Notes: generated from the sequence alone by a model not told the origin. A stretch of DNA of 19,630 nt from Acidilobaceae archaeon (GCA_027034115.1 JALVJB010000204.1:1-19630); one strand, 5' to 3'; shown: positions 6,735-14,373, counted from the first letter of the stretch. Translations and numbers: made by a program.

Positions 6735-8045
6735 TTACTCGCTGGTTATCCTAGCATTAGATACTAGTATGTGCGGTAGCCTTGTAGGAGTGGAGACCTC
6801 CCACCACTGGATCTGCCAGAGCGTGGCTCCAACGCCTTCAATATTGCTTAGCAGCCTTCTCATTGAATCAGCTATTCGCACCCGACTAGTACAGCCAACG
6901 GGTTTCCCATCCTCTACTATGATTACCGCATCTCTGGCTACTGTTGAGAAGAGGCCTTCAGGGTAATTCTGGAACCTCGTGTACCAGTTGTTAGTAATGT
7001 ACAGGCCGTCTCCTAGGGCTTCCAGCATTTCATCGTCTTTTAGATCGCCGGGTGCAACGTCTAGGTTGAAGGGTTCTGGCATGAGGAGGCCGGCATTACC
7101 CGTAGTTTTGGCCCCGAATAGTTTCGCTGTCTTCGAGTTGTGCAGTATGTTTTTCAGGACTCCCTTCTCGATAACCGGTTTATCCCTTGTCGCTACCCCC
7201 TCATCATCGAATAGCGAGTAGCCTGGAAGCTCTCTGTCGCGGGGCTTATCAAGGATGGTTAACTTCTCGGAGGCTACTATTGCTTCGAGGTCCTCTTTCT
7301 TGAAGAAGCTGAACCCGAATAGTACGGCTCCACCGCTAGCGGATCTTGCAACTACTTCTAGAAGATTTCCTGCAACCATCGGAGACAGGAGGACCCTATA
7401 ATTCCCCGATTCAATCTTTCTCTTGGGCAGGCTCGAGCACTCCTCCGCGAGCCTTGCCGCTGCTCCAACCGCTTTCTTAGCAATGTCCGGCCTGTACATG
7501 GTCGATGTCCAGCTCCACTGGCCGCTTGAATCTTCGTCGGCGAATACTCTCATATAGCCGTTGAAGAGGGTTCTCTCGCCGTGTAGGCTGGCTTTGTTAC
7601 TGTTTACTAGTACTCTCTCTTCTCTTGCAAGTCTTATTGTTCCAGCCCAGTTCCTGGCCTGGTCTAGTTCTAGGTCTTCAGAGACCCTACTAAGGTCACC
7701 GCTCTCGACTATTTCGATGACCCTCTCATCAGTATTCTCGTAGTCTTGCCCCGTTGGCTCTGGTAGTGGAGCGTACAGGGGTGAAGGCGAGAGTGTCGCG
7801 AGTATAGTGTCAAGTTTCTCAAGGACTTCTCCTGGACTGGTTGAGCTTAGTGATGTCTGGAAAATCTTTCCGTTCTTTGTAACGTAGACGGTGATAGTAT
7901 ACCTGTTCCATGACTGCGTCACGCTAGGCTCTCCATTGGCTAGTTTCAACATTATTTCTTTCTCGTTTCCAACTATTACCTCGTACTCCTCGAAACGATC
8001 CCTAAGGGTTCTCGCAGAAGCCTCGGCTAGCTCCCATAACGTCAC
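6735..8045 (-). CDS. TldE/PmbA-type subunit of TldD/TldE protease
   Basis: Non-metal subunit of the TldD/TldE (PmbA) protease, 436 aa. In bacteria the heterodimer trims modified peptides such as microcin B17 precursors. The protein aligns with its upstream partner in overall layout: an N-terminal alpha/beta domain, a middle region with a MVAGNLLEVVARSASGGAV helix, and a C-terminal beta domain with FNLDVAPGD and GLYITNNWYTRFQNYPEGLFS. It lacks the HExxxH zinc motif, which marks it as the TldE/PmbA side. Its ATG overlaps the tldD stop by 4 nt (ATGA), as expected for subunits translated together. The cellular substrate in archaea is unknown. Confidence 0.9.
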   Translation of the reverse strand: MTLWELAEASARTLRDRFEEYEVIVGNEKEIMLKLANGEPSVTQSWNRYTITVYVTKNGKIFQTSLSSTSPGEVLEKLDTILATLSPSPLYAPLPEPTGQDYENTDERVIEIVESGDLSRVSEDLELDQARNWAGTIRLAREERVLVNSNKASLHGERTLFNGYMRVFADEDSSGQWSWTSTMYRPDIAKKAVGAAARLAEECSSLPKRKIESGNYRVLLSPMVAGNLLEVVARSASGGAVLFGFSFFKKEDLEAIVASEKLTILDKPRDRELPGYSLFDDEGVATRDKPVIEKGVLKNILHNSKTAKLFGAKTTGNAGLLMPEPFNLDVAPGDLKDDEMLEALGDGLYITNNWYTRFQNYPEGLFSTVARDAVIIVEDGKPVGCTSRVRIADSMRRLLSNIEGVGATLWQIQWWEVSTPTRLPHILVSNARITSE

Positions 8046-9484
8046 TTTATCATCACCCCCCTAAGCCTTATACTGGGGCCACCCATCCACACAGGGACTC
8101 CCTGCGCTGGTTCCCCCTTACCACAGGTTCCAGCGTAGAAGCGGAGGTCACTTCCCACGGCGTCAATACTCGAGAAAAACTCGCGAGTATTCACCTCGAG
8201 CGCGGGGTTTCTCACCGGCTCCTCGAGGCGGCCGTTCCTTATCTTATAGGCTTCGAATCCGACGTAGCGAGCTACCCATCTGTAGTCGTCAATGTTCCAT
8301 TCCATGTATTTCTTGATGTAAACACCGTCCTTGACATCCTCGATTAACTCCTCTAGGCTATAATCTCCCGGGGCCATGTAGGTGTTAGCCATTCTAATAA
8401 TCGGCTCGCTCCACCACTCCTCTGTCCTAGCGGAGCCATTGCTATGAGTCCCCATTATTGCGGCTGTCTCACGGTTGTGGAGGTACTCGTTTAGTACCCC
8501 TCTAAGTATGAGGTACCGGGGCCTAGCTGGTACTGCCTCATCGTCGTAGAGGTAGAATCCATAACTGCTTGGGATAGTCGGGTCGTCTATTACGGTGACC
8601 AGGTCGGAGCCTATCTTCTCGCCCGGCATGATCCTCCTCCTATAGCTGAGGCCTGCTTGGGCCGCCTCGCGCCCCAGAACTCTATCCGCCTCACTAGGGT
8701 GACCTATGGACTCGTGCATGGCTAAGCCAACGACTTCCGGTCCTAGTACTACGTCCATTCTACCCTTGGGCGGAGTCTTTGCGTTTCTAAGGTAAAGTTC
8801 AAGGCTTCTCAAGTCGTCTTCGACGACTTGTATAACTCCCAGCTCGTCTATTAGCTCTAAGCCTCCGGAGCCGCCTATCTGTTGCCACCTGTTCGCCCTA
8901 TTACCCTCTGAGGATGCTGTTATGGAATAGAATACTTCTAGCCTGGGTATTCTCGATTCCACGAGGCCTCCGTCGCTAGTAGCTAGGCTCTTTTCCTCGA
9001 TGCTATACGATAGGCCTAGTAGGAAGCTGTCTATGTTAACCTTGTATTTGCTTAGGTCGATAGACTTGTATAATTCGACTGCAAGCTTGAATAAGTCCTC
9101 GCCGCCACGTTCTTCCGGGTCTTTCCTTGCAGAGGCCTCATACCTCGCCCTGCCCAACCTCTCATCGCTCATCTCAACGCTCTTGGAAACAAGACTAGCG
9201 GTTGTCTTTGCATGCCTCACAGCTTTCTCAACCACATTGACAATATCATGCTTCTCTAGAGAGTCTGTCGCAGAGAATCCGAGGGACCCTCCTGCGATAA
9301 CCCTAACGCGGACACCTTCCGATAGAGTGTAACTCGCTGTAATGGGAGACCCGTTCATTAAGATTATTTGAAATCCTTTAACCCTGTGGAAGGCGGCCTC
9401 CCCATATGATGCCCCCAGAGCTAACGCCTTGTCGACTAGGGGCGTTAGCTCTTCTGGCGTTAGGATCAACCGTTGAAACACCAA
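8042..9484 (-). CDS. tldD: TldD metalloprotease subunit
   Basis: Catalytic subunit of the TldD/TldE peptidase, 480 aa, the usual length. The zinc motif HExxxH is HESIGH at residues 257-262, followed by PSEADRVLGREA. The C-terminal FYAGTCGKGEPAQG contains Cys454, placed where TldD proteins have their third metal ligand. The start is TTG at 9484 or GTG one codon later at 9481. A TATA box at 9501-9515 puts the transcript start at roughly 9481-9485, so the mRNA is probably leaderless or nearly so. It is the first gene of the operon TldD-TldE-SRP54-SPOUT, and HDAC-fold gene 9523-10599 ends 38 nt upstream on the same strand. Confidence 0.95.
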   Translation of the reverse strand: MVFQRLILTPEELTPLVDKALALGASYGEAAFHRVKGFQIILMNGSPITASYTLSEGVRVRVIAGGSLGFSATDSLEKHDIVNVVEKAVRHAKTTASLVSKSVEMSDERLGRARYEASARKDPEERGGEDLFKLAVELYKSIDLSKYKVNIDSFLLGLSYSIEEKSLATSDGGLVESRIPRLEVFYSITASSEGNRANRWQQIGGSGGLELIDELGVIQVVEDDLRSLELYLRNAKTPPKGRMDVVLGPEVVGLAMHESIGHPSEADRVLGREAAQAGLSYRRRIMPGEKIGSDLVTVIDDPTIPSSYGFYLYDDEAVPARPRYLILRGVLNEYLHNRETAAIMGTHSNGSARTEEWWSEPIIRMANTYMAPGDYSLEELIEDVKDGVYIKKYMEWNIDDYRWVARYVGFEAYKIRNGRLEEPVRNPALEVNTREFFSSIDAVGSDLRFYAGTCGKGEPAQGVPVWMGGPSIRLRGVMIK

Positions 9485-9500
9485 GAATCCCTATGTATCG

Positions 9501-9515
9501 GAATAAAATATAAGT
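9501..9515 (-). promoter_or_regulatory. TATA box of the tldD operon
   Basis: On the minus strand the sequence reads CTTATATTTTATTCC-like, centred about 27 nt before GTG 9481. The spacing fits a leaderless transcript. It lies in the 38-nt gap after the HDAC-fold gene. Confidence 0.55.
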
Positions 9516-9522
9516 CTAGGCC

Positions 9523-10599
9523 TCATCCGCTATGAAGAGCTTCATTAAGCCTTGAGAGAAACGCCTTATACGATTTCCAGGCCTTCTCGCTTGAAACAGT
9601 CGGCTCCCGGGAAACCCTGTATTTCTCTCCAAATAGGCTACATGCGAATGCCGGGAGACCCCTCGTTAAACCGCTAGTGTACCCACCTTCCAACACTACG
9701 ATTACAGGCACTGAGAGATCCCTAACACCGTGTCCTATCCGGGCGAAGGTATGCTCGGTCGCCCGCATGGAAGCGAAATCGCCGATATAAGCATCGAAGC
9801 CAGCTGAGACAACTAGATAATCTGGGTTGTAATTCCTTAAGATGTCTAGGGCGACTCCTACGGCGTCTATGTAGATATCGTCGCCGGAGCCCGGAGGCAC
9901 TACGATATTCGCTTTGCTCCCCCTGATCCCGCCAGTATCCTCCGGGAAGCCTGTTCCGGGATAGATTGTCGCCGGGTCCTGGTGGATATCGACGTGGAGA
10001 ATACTGTCCCACCAGAGGATCTCCTGAGTACCATTCCCATGGTGAAGATCGAAGTCCAGTGCTGCTACCCTACCATACTCGGATAATCTCCTCGCAATTA
10101 ACGCGGCCGTGTTGAATATACAGAAGCCGAGGGTCGGCGCTCCCATAGCTGGCCCCCTCTTCCCAGCATGATGGCCAGGCGGTCTTCCAAGGATAATGGC
10201 GAGCCCTCCATCGACGGCAGCGTCTACGGCTACATCTACAGCGCCGGCGAGTCTTGCTAGGGCCTTAGGGGTTCCAGGTGAGACATAGGTGTCGGGGTCT
10301 ATCCAGGCGGGCGAGGGAGACTTTGAGGCTTCCAGCACTACTTGCATGTAGTCACTATCATGCACTAGTGAATAAGCTTCGAAAGGATCCCTTCGTGGGG
10401 GAGTAATAGCTTCAATCGAGCTTCCGCAAGAGTCCAGGAGGGCTCTTAGTGCTACTCGTAGGCGTTCGGGGTTCTCTGGGTGGGGGTAAGGGGATGGATC
10501 GTGGAGTAGGAAATCGTCGTGATATATGAGGTAGAGGCCTCTGCGATGCGGGGTTTCCTCATCGCCGTTCCCGGCTCGATCATCGAGGTTCGACTTCAT
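9523..10599 (-). CDS. Histone deacetylase-family zinc amidohydrolase
   Basis: Zinc-dependent deacetylase fold (HDAC / acetylpolyamine amidohydrolase / acetoin-utilisation family), 358 aa with this start. Conserved sites: HPENPERL near the N-terminus; RPPGHHAG with His143/His144; DFDLHHGNGTQ giving zinc ligands Asp184 and His186; SAGFDA with Asp269; and LEGGY with the catalytic Tyr307. All active-site residues are present. An ATG 66 nt further upstream (10665) would add a 22-residue tail without similarity and overlap the preceding gene. I chose 10599 because GGTGAG lies 4 nt upstream on the minus strand and the domain begins soon after. It probably forms an operon with the AbrB-PhoU gene. The substrate (acetylated protein, polyamine or other amide) cannot be told from sequence. 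Confidence 0.92.
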   Translation of the reverse strand: MKSNLDDRAGNGDEETPHRRGLYLIYHDDFLLHDPSPYPHPENPERLRVALRALLDSCGSSIEAITPPRRDPFEAYSLVHDSDYMQVVLEASKSPSPAWIDPDTYVSPGTPKALARLAGAVDVAVDAAVDGGLAIILGRPPGHHAGKRGPAMGAPTLGFCIFNTAALIARRLSEYGRVAALDFDLHHGNGTQEILWWDSILHVDIHQDPATIYPGTGFPEDTGGIRGSKANIVVPPGSGDDIYIDAVGVALDILRNYNPDYLVVSAGFDAYIGDFASMRATEHTFARIGHGVRDLSVPVIVVLEGGYTSGLTRGLPAFACSLFGEKYRVSREPTVSSEKAWKSYKAFLSRLNEALHSG

Positions 10600-10636
10600 C
10601 GGCTCACCATTGAGAAGATGAGGGATGGGGTCTAAT

Positions 10637-11653
10637 TTACCTGCTTTCTCCGGGTCCAGCTTCATTGAATTTTGATATTAGGGCGTGGCATAGTATCACG
10701 TTTTCAACTATTTCTATGATCCTAGCTATGTCTATTATTTTTGCTAATAGGTATGCGAATGCTGGGGAATCGTTCTCCACTACCTCCCTGAGGTTCCCTT
10801 CTAGGTCTAGTATGCTCCTAACCTTCCAGTAGGATTCCTCTGCTTTCTTAACGCTCGCTGGGTTTATACTGTTTACAACAGTTGACACTGCGACCTCTAA
10901 GACTTGCAGGAGGAACGAGAGCCTTTGCCTCTCACTATCCGACAAGAGGTCTGACATGTAGAGTATGTCGACGCCGAGCTTGTAGACCGAATCGTTTACT
11001 AGCCCGATCAGGTCGCTCGCACTAGCCAGGTACCTCGCTTGGCGGTCTTGGTGCATGTCTATTACATGGGCCTTGTTAGCTGCTCTAAGTAACTTATAGT
11101 TCATTACCTGGAGCATTGCATACTCCTTATCTAGCTCTTCTTTTGTATATATAACGTTTCCGTCGAGGAAGCCGCTTAGCTTGTTTAGGACTCTACTAAT
11201 GCTTCTACCATACTCGATCATTATGTCGAAGACATTATCGTTATTATAGTTAAAGTCGATGTGGATCGTATGTCTGTGTATTACATTCATTCTGACGCCT
11301 TCCAGCATTGCTTCTACTTTCCGGAGCCTTTCAATTATATTTTCCTTAATATTTTTATTAGAATAATATATTAACTCGTCGTAGCCAAAGGTATAGGAGC
11401 ACAGCACGAGGCGAGGAGCATGCTTTTCCACATTATAATGCGATAAGTTCATCTTCAAGGAAATTTTGGGAACCTTGCCGTCCGGAGCGATTATTAATTT
11501 ATCTCCACTATCGTAAATTTTAAGTATATCTCCTACTTTTACTCCATTCCTCCGGGCCCAGTCTTTGGGGAGTGTAACTATTAGGGAAGAAGCCCCCAGC
11601 CTCTGTATCTTCCTGGAGAGGATCCCGCCGTTCTGCCTGGCCAATCCCGCCAC
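10637..11653 (-). CDS. AbrB/SpoVT DNA-binding domain fused to PhoU-like domain
   Basis: A 338-residue regulator-like protein. Residues about 10-58 are a swapped-hairpin AbrB/SpoVT domain: ILSRKIQRLGASSLIVTLPKDWARRNGVKVGDIL is its hallmark order, with the body of the hairpin ending near LIIAPDG. The rest (about 65-330) is all-helical with two weak repeats typical of PhoU (helical bundles with YKLGVDILYMSDLLSD). Archaeal proteins of this build are annotated as phosphate-uptake regulators, but no pst transporter is in the window. The start is GTG at 11653; an ATG at 11657 is out of frame. A TATA-like TTTTAA at 11690-11695 (minus) sits about 40 nt upstream. The downstream HDAC-fold gene follows closely, so it may act in the same process. 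The architecture is firm; the ligand and targets are unknown. Confidence 0.88.
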   Translation of the reverse strand: MAGLARQNGGILSRKIQRLGASSLIVTLPKDWARRNGVKVGDILKIYDSGDKLIIAPDGKVPKISLKMNLSHYNVEKHAPRLVLCSYTFGYDELIYYSNKNIKENIIERLRKVEAMLEGVRMNVIHRHTIHIDFNYNNDNVFDIMIEYGRSISRVLNKLSGFLDGNVIYTKEELDKEYAMLQVMNYKLLRAANKAHVIDMHQDRQARYLASASDLIGLVNDSVYKLGVDILYMSDLLSDSERQRLSFLLQVLEVAVSTVVNSINPASVKKAEESYWKVRSILDLEGNLREVVENDSPAFAYLLAKIIDIARIIEIVENVILCHALISKFNEAGPGESR

Positions 11654-11689
11654 CCATAGGGTTCTAATATATGGAATAGTGGGGTTCCC

Positions 11690-11695
11690 TTAAAA
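11690..11695 (-). promoter_or_regulatory. TATA-like element of the AbrB-PhoU gene
   Basis: TTTTAA on the minus strand, about 40 nt before GTG 11653, would start transcription near 11666. The 216-nt divergent gap 11654-11869 holds this site and the promoter of the plus-strand gene. A second CTTTTAAG lies at 11707-11714 with no gene at the right distance. I see no RNA gene in the gap. Confidence 0.4.
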
Positions 11696-11807
11696 CTGTA
11701 CCTGGACTTTTAAGGGGTGTTATGTATTAAGTATGTACGTATTACTCGAATAATGTAGAAAAGATACACTCTAAAAAGACGGGCTCTACCTTAATGATAA
11801 CCGAGAG

Positions 11808-11864
11808 ATATATAAACCCGTGAATCTACAGTAATCAAGTAGAGAGGCTCGATTAAGAGGTGAG
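11808..11864 (+). promoter_or_regulatory. Promoter and ribosome site of the hypothetical gene at 11870
   Basis: ATATATAAA at 11808-11816 is a near-ideal archaeal TATA box. Transcription would start near 11838, leaving a leader of about 30 nt. GAGGTGA at 11858-11864, followed by 5 nt and ATG, is an almost full match to the 16S 3' end. Together these are the strongest expression signals in the window. Confidence 0.75.
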
Positions 11865-11869
11865 ATAGA

Positions 11870-12373
11870 ATGTTCGAGAACAGGACATGGAAGCTAGTGC
11901 TCAGGAAGACCGCGAGGGGCCCCGTAATACAGTTTAGGAGTTCGACTCCGGAGACTCGTGAGTCTACAATGATCAGGATGGGCGGCAAGATGGCCGAGGA
12001 AATCTTCAAGAAAATGGTCGAGGTACTAAAGAAGTACGACTACGTGACCGAGGAGGGAGGCGACGAGAAGAGATACAAGTACTATAAGCTGAAGCCCGAG
12101 ATAGGCCCGGTAGTAGGAGGGTATATTGTACTAATCAGGAGGAGCAGGAAGCCGCAGGACTGGATACCCTACTTCGAAGGCTTCATCAAGGAGGACCCCT
12201 ACAAGGGGGCCCATAAGGTTCTAACACACGCGCTAGCCACGGCGCTCGACCTAAGCCAGGTATACCCACCGCCGGAGCGTGTCAGGATGCAGCTTCACCC
12301 CAAGGTCCTGGACAGCGTCAGCGCGGGCTTCAAGGTAGTAATCCGGAAGCTCTGGGGCCTAAAGAAGAAGTAA
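11870..12373 (+). CDS. Conserved-looking basic protein of unknown function
   Basis: I do not recognise this 167-residue protein. It is soluble, without signal peptide or membrane segment, and rich in Lys and Arg. The N-terminal part (WKLVLRKTARGPVIQFRSS) looks beta-stranded. A central helix (MAEEIFKKMVEVLKKYDYV) and a second beta region (YKYYKLKPEIGPVVGGYIVLIRRSRK) follow, then helices (HKVLTHALATALDLSQVY) and a basic C-terminal tail ending LKKK. A nucleic-acid- or ribosome-associated role would fit the charge, but that is only an inference. A strong TATA box and ribosome site suggest high expression. The gene is transcribed alone, divergent from the AbrB-PhoU gene, and overlaps the DUF429 gene by 15 nt at its 3' end. 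Confidence 0.85.
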   Translation: MFENRTWKLVLRKTARGPVIQFRSSTPETRESTMIRMGGKMAEEIFKKMVEVLKKYDYVTEEGGDEKRYKYYKLKPEIGPVVGGYIVLIRRSRKPQDWIPYFEGFIKEDPYKGAHKVLTHALATALDLSQVYPPPERVRMQLHPKVLDSVSAGFKVVIRKLWGLKKK

Positions 12374-12895
12374 GCATTTTTCAATAATTTTAATTATCTT
12401 GCCCCTACATTCCTTTCCAGCTAAGACCATAACCCCGTCAATATCCTTTATTATGAAGGCGTTACTCTCAAGAAGGCATAGCCCGGCTGATAAAGCTAGG
12501 ATGGCGTCCATTATGTCATCATCAACAGTTCTCTCCAATAGCTTTAACTTTCTCCGGATTGAGCCGGGATGTGTTTCCACTACAACTCCTCCCGCTTCTA
12601 CCATGAAGGCGAGTAGCGAGTAACCCAGTATTGATAGCTCTCGAATGCCAGGTGTTCCCCCGGGCAGGAGCTTTGCCCCGTAGCATTTCTGCGCTTTCCT
12701 CTCTACCCTTCGGAATCCTTTGTAGGGTGGGTGGAGGGGGGCGTCTACTATTATGAGATCTGCTCCTAAAACAATTTTAATTAGATCAAAGTTATTTATT
12801 TTCCCTAGTTTAAGACAGCGGTAGCCTTTCTTTGAGGCTTTTGCTACCGCATAGGCGCTTGGCCTTTTGACCGCTAGGTCTACGCCTGCTACTAT
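12359..12895 (-). CDS. DUF429-family RNase H-like protein without a canonical start codon
   Basis: Translating the minus strand gives one uninterrupted frame of about 178 residues matching the DUF429 family (RNase H-like fold, function unknown). The N-terminal strand is IVAGVDLAVKRPSAYAVAKA, then ADLIIVDAPLHPP, GAKLLPGGTPGIREL, VVVETHPGS, and DDDIMDAILALSAGL. The acidic residues of the fold (GVDLA, VDAPL, DDDIMDA) are all kept. Yet no ATG, GTG or TTG occurs in frame before the ATG at 12604, which lies after half of the domain. I place the start at ATA 12895-12893 because AGAGGT lies 3 nt upstream and the domain begins there; a GTA one codon on is another possibility. It follows the deoxyhypusine synthase stop by 41 nt. 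Either it starts on a rare codon or a recent ATG-to-ATA change has disabled it. Confidence 0.7.
   Translation of the reverse strand: MVAGVDLAVKRPSAYAVAKASKKGYRCLKLGKINNFDLIKIVLGADLIIVDAPLHPPYKGFRRVERKAQKCYGAKLLPGGTPGIRELSILGYSLLAFMVEAGGVVVETHPGSIRRKLKLLERTVDDDIMDAILALSAGLCLLESNAFIIKDIDGVMVLAGKECRGKIIKIIEKCLLLL
12376..12400 (+). terminator. T-rich terminator of the hypothetical gene at 11870
   Basis: Right after the TAA stop the plus strand carries TTTTT (12377-12381) and TTTT (12388-12391) in an AT-rich stretch. This is the usual archaeal hairpin-independent terminator form. It lies inside the 3' end of the opposing DUF429 gene. Confidence 0.5.
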
Positions 12896-12936
12896 TAAAC
12901 CTCTTACCGGTTCTTTGGCTGTTATTTTCTCAAGAC

Positions 12937-13863
12937 TTATTTTATTAATGCGTATGCAATAATTGGGAGTATTAATGTCGCGTCACCATACACTACTGTC
13001 TTCCTAGCGGAAGGCTTAAGCTTCCCCCAGCTAACTGCTTCCCTCGGCCTCGCCCCACTGAGACTACCGTCGTACTCTACTGCTGTGGTTAGGTATACTG
13101 CATAGTCTAGCCCTCCCCGGAACTGGCTCCACCAGATAGCGTGGTGCTTACTTATTCCTCCACCTATGATTAGGGCGGCAGCATTATCCTCCTGCGAGGG
13201 GAAGAATATGTCAGAGAGCATCTTCATATCAATAAAATAATCTACTTTAATGCCGCGGCCAGCTTGGTGCTCCATGAAGAGGCTTGTGCCGAAGGCGCCG
13301 TCAGGCCAGCCTGGAACGAATATCTTCGCCCCCGAAGAGTGAGCGGCACGCAGTATGCTATTGGGGTCGTCGATGAGGGAGCCTGCTAGGTCGAGTAGCT
13401 CATATACGCCCCACGCTTCCTTCTTTCTTCTCGCCTCGCTTACTAGGCGTCTTACGAATTCCTCTACTTTGGGTCCATAATCCTCTATTGGTATGAAAAT
13501 GTTCCCGAGCCTGTGCTTTCCCTCGCGGAGGAGTAGTGTATCGTCTGCTTCGAAGTACCCTTTAAGGTATCTTCCACCCATTGCTCGCGCAATATCATGA
13601 TCTAGTGTACCCGCAGTAGTGATAATGACGTTGAATAAACCGTTCTCGACTAGCTGAGCCAGTATCCCCCTTAGCCCTGTGGCTACTAGATTCGCTGTAA
13701 AGGTTAGAATCCTAATGCGTGATTCGCTCAGCCCTTCTCGGAGTATGTCAATGGCTTCGACTAGGTGCCCGGCCATGAATCCGTGAATGCCCCTATACCA
13801 CTCTACAAGGTCATCTATAGTAGCTCCCTTCCGGACCCTGACATCCCTGACTGGCTCCGGCAC
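12937..13863 (-). CDS. dys: Deoxyhypusine synthase
   Basis: Transfers the aminobutyl group of spermidine, using NAD, to the conserved lysine of aIF5A; this is the first step of hypusine formation. It has 308 aa, normal for archaea. Recognisable segments are DLVEWYRGIHGFMAGHL at the N-terminus, NVIITTAGTLDHDIAR in the NAD site, VPGWPDGAFGTSLFM, LIIGGGISKHHAIW, and EAVSWGKLKPSARKTVVYGDA with the catalytic Lys281. The start is GTG at 13863, with GGAGG about 10 nt upstream; the known N-terminus of the family begins close by. Its substrate aIF5A is encoded at 4444-4854. The DUF429 gene follows on the same strand. The upstream 87-nt gap is shared with the divergent pilin operon. Confidence 0.97.
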   Translation of the reverse strand: MPEPVRDVRVRKGATIDDLVEWYRGIHGFMAGHLVEAIDILREGLSESRIRILTFTANLVATGLRGILAQLVENGLFNVIITTAGTLDHDIARAMGGRYLKGYFEADDTLLLREGKHRLGNIFIPIEDYGPKVEEFVRRLVSEARRKKEAWGVYELLDLAGSLIDDPNSILRAAHSSGAKIFVPGWPDGAFGTSLFMEHQAGRGIKVDYFIDMKMLSDIFFPSQEDNAAALIIGGGISKHHAIWWSQFRGGLDYAVYLTTAVEYDGSLSGARPREAVSWGKLKPSARKTVVYGDATLILPIIAYALIK

Positions 13864-13935
13864 TGCTCGAGCCCTCCTCTTAAAAGCATTCGCACATCAA
13901 ACACCATTCACTATCCTCTGGGGATTAAAACTCCC

Positions 13936-13943
13936 AGAGGTGA
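13936..13943 (+). promoter_or_regulatory. Ribosome site that sets the pilin start
   Basis: AGAGGTGA ends 7 nt before GTG 13951. It rules out the longer open frame starting at 13765, whose first 62 codons lie antisense to the deoxyhypusine synthase gene. Confidence 0.7.
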
Positions 13944-13950
13944 AAGTAGG

Positions 13951-14373
13951 GTGAAGAGGAGAGGTCTCTCGCCCCTAGTTGCGACTGTTCTCTTGATAAG
14001 CGCTACTGTGCTGGGAGGCGTGCTCGTATACCAGTACTTCCAGAACAGTGTTTCCCACGCTAAAGGCCTCCAACAAGACCTAATGGTTACTGCTGATGCC
14101 GCCACACTAAACGCGAATACAACGCTTGTGCGGGTCACTATTGTAAACCAGGGAGATAATAATGTTATAGTGAAGAGCGTCACTCTACTAGATAGCAACG
14201 GTGACACTGTCACTGCAACTCTCATACAGCCGAAGAGTCTTGGAGTGACCGTCGCACCCGGAGACAGGCTAGTAGTTATATTGAAGACTAGTGAGAGGCC
14301 TTCAGCCGCCTATGTAGGATACGAGGTTAACGGGAAAGACTATACAACGGAGCCGGTTCAGATCCCCAGTTGA
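13951..14373 (+). CDS. Archaeal type IV pilin-like protein
   Basis: A 140-residue secreted or surface protein with a class III (prepilin) signal. It begins MKRRG, then LSPLVATVLLISATVLGGVLVYQYF: basic residues, a glycine cleavage site and a single hydrophobic helix. A prepilin peptidase would cut after Gly5. The remaining 105 residues are beta-rich and Thr/Val-rich (TTLVRVTIVNQGDNNVIVKSV and TVAPGDRLVVILK), as in archaeal pilins of the DUF1628 kind. It is the first gene of an operon with an assembly ATPase and a TadC-like membrane protein, overlapping the ATPase start by TTGA at 14370-14373. The real start is GTG 13951, given by the ribosome site and signal peptide. Adhesion pilus, sugar-binding or secretion roles are all possible. 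Confidence 0.85.
   Translation: MKRRGLSPLVATVLLISATVLGGVLVYQYFQNSVSHAKGLQQDLMVTADAATLNANTTLVRVTIVNQGDNNVIVKSVTLLDSNGDTVTATLIQPKSLGVTVAPGDRLVVILKTSERPSAAYVGYEVNGKDYTTEPVQIPS

Noticed and set aside
10600..10665. Longer start of the HDAC-fold protein at ATG 10665
   Set aside because: It adds residues without family similarity, overlaps the upstream gene by 29 nt and has no ribosome site, unlike ATG 10599. It is not fully excluded.
12359..12604. Short 81-residue protein starting at ATG 12604
   Set aside because: The same frame continues upstream with clear DUF429 similarity, so this ATG is internal to the domain.
13765..13950. N-terminal extension of the pilin frame
   Set aside because: It is antisense to the deoxyhypusine synthase start. 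The class III signal peptide begins at GTG 13951, with a well-spaced AGAGGTGA upstream.
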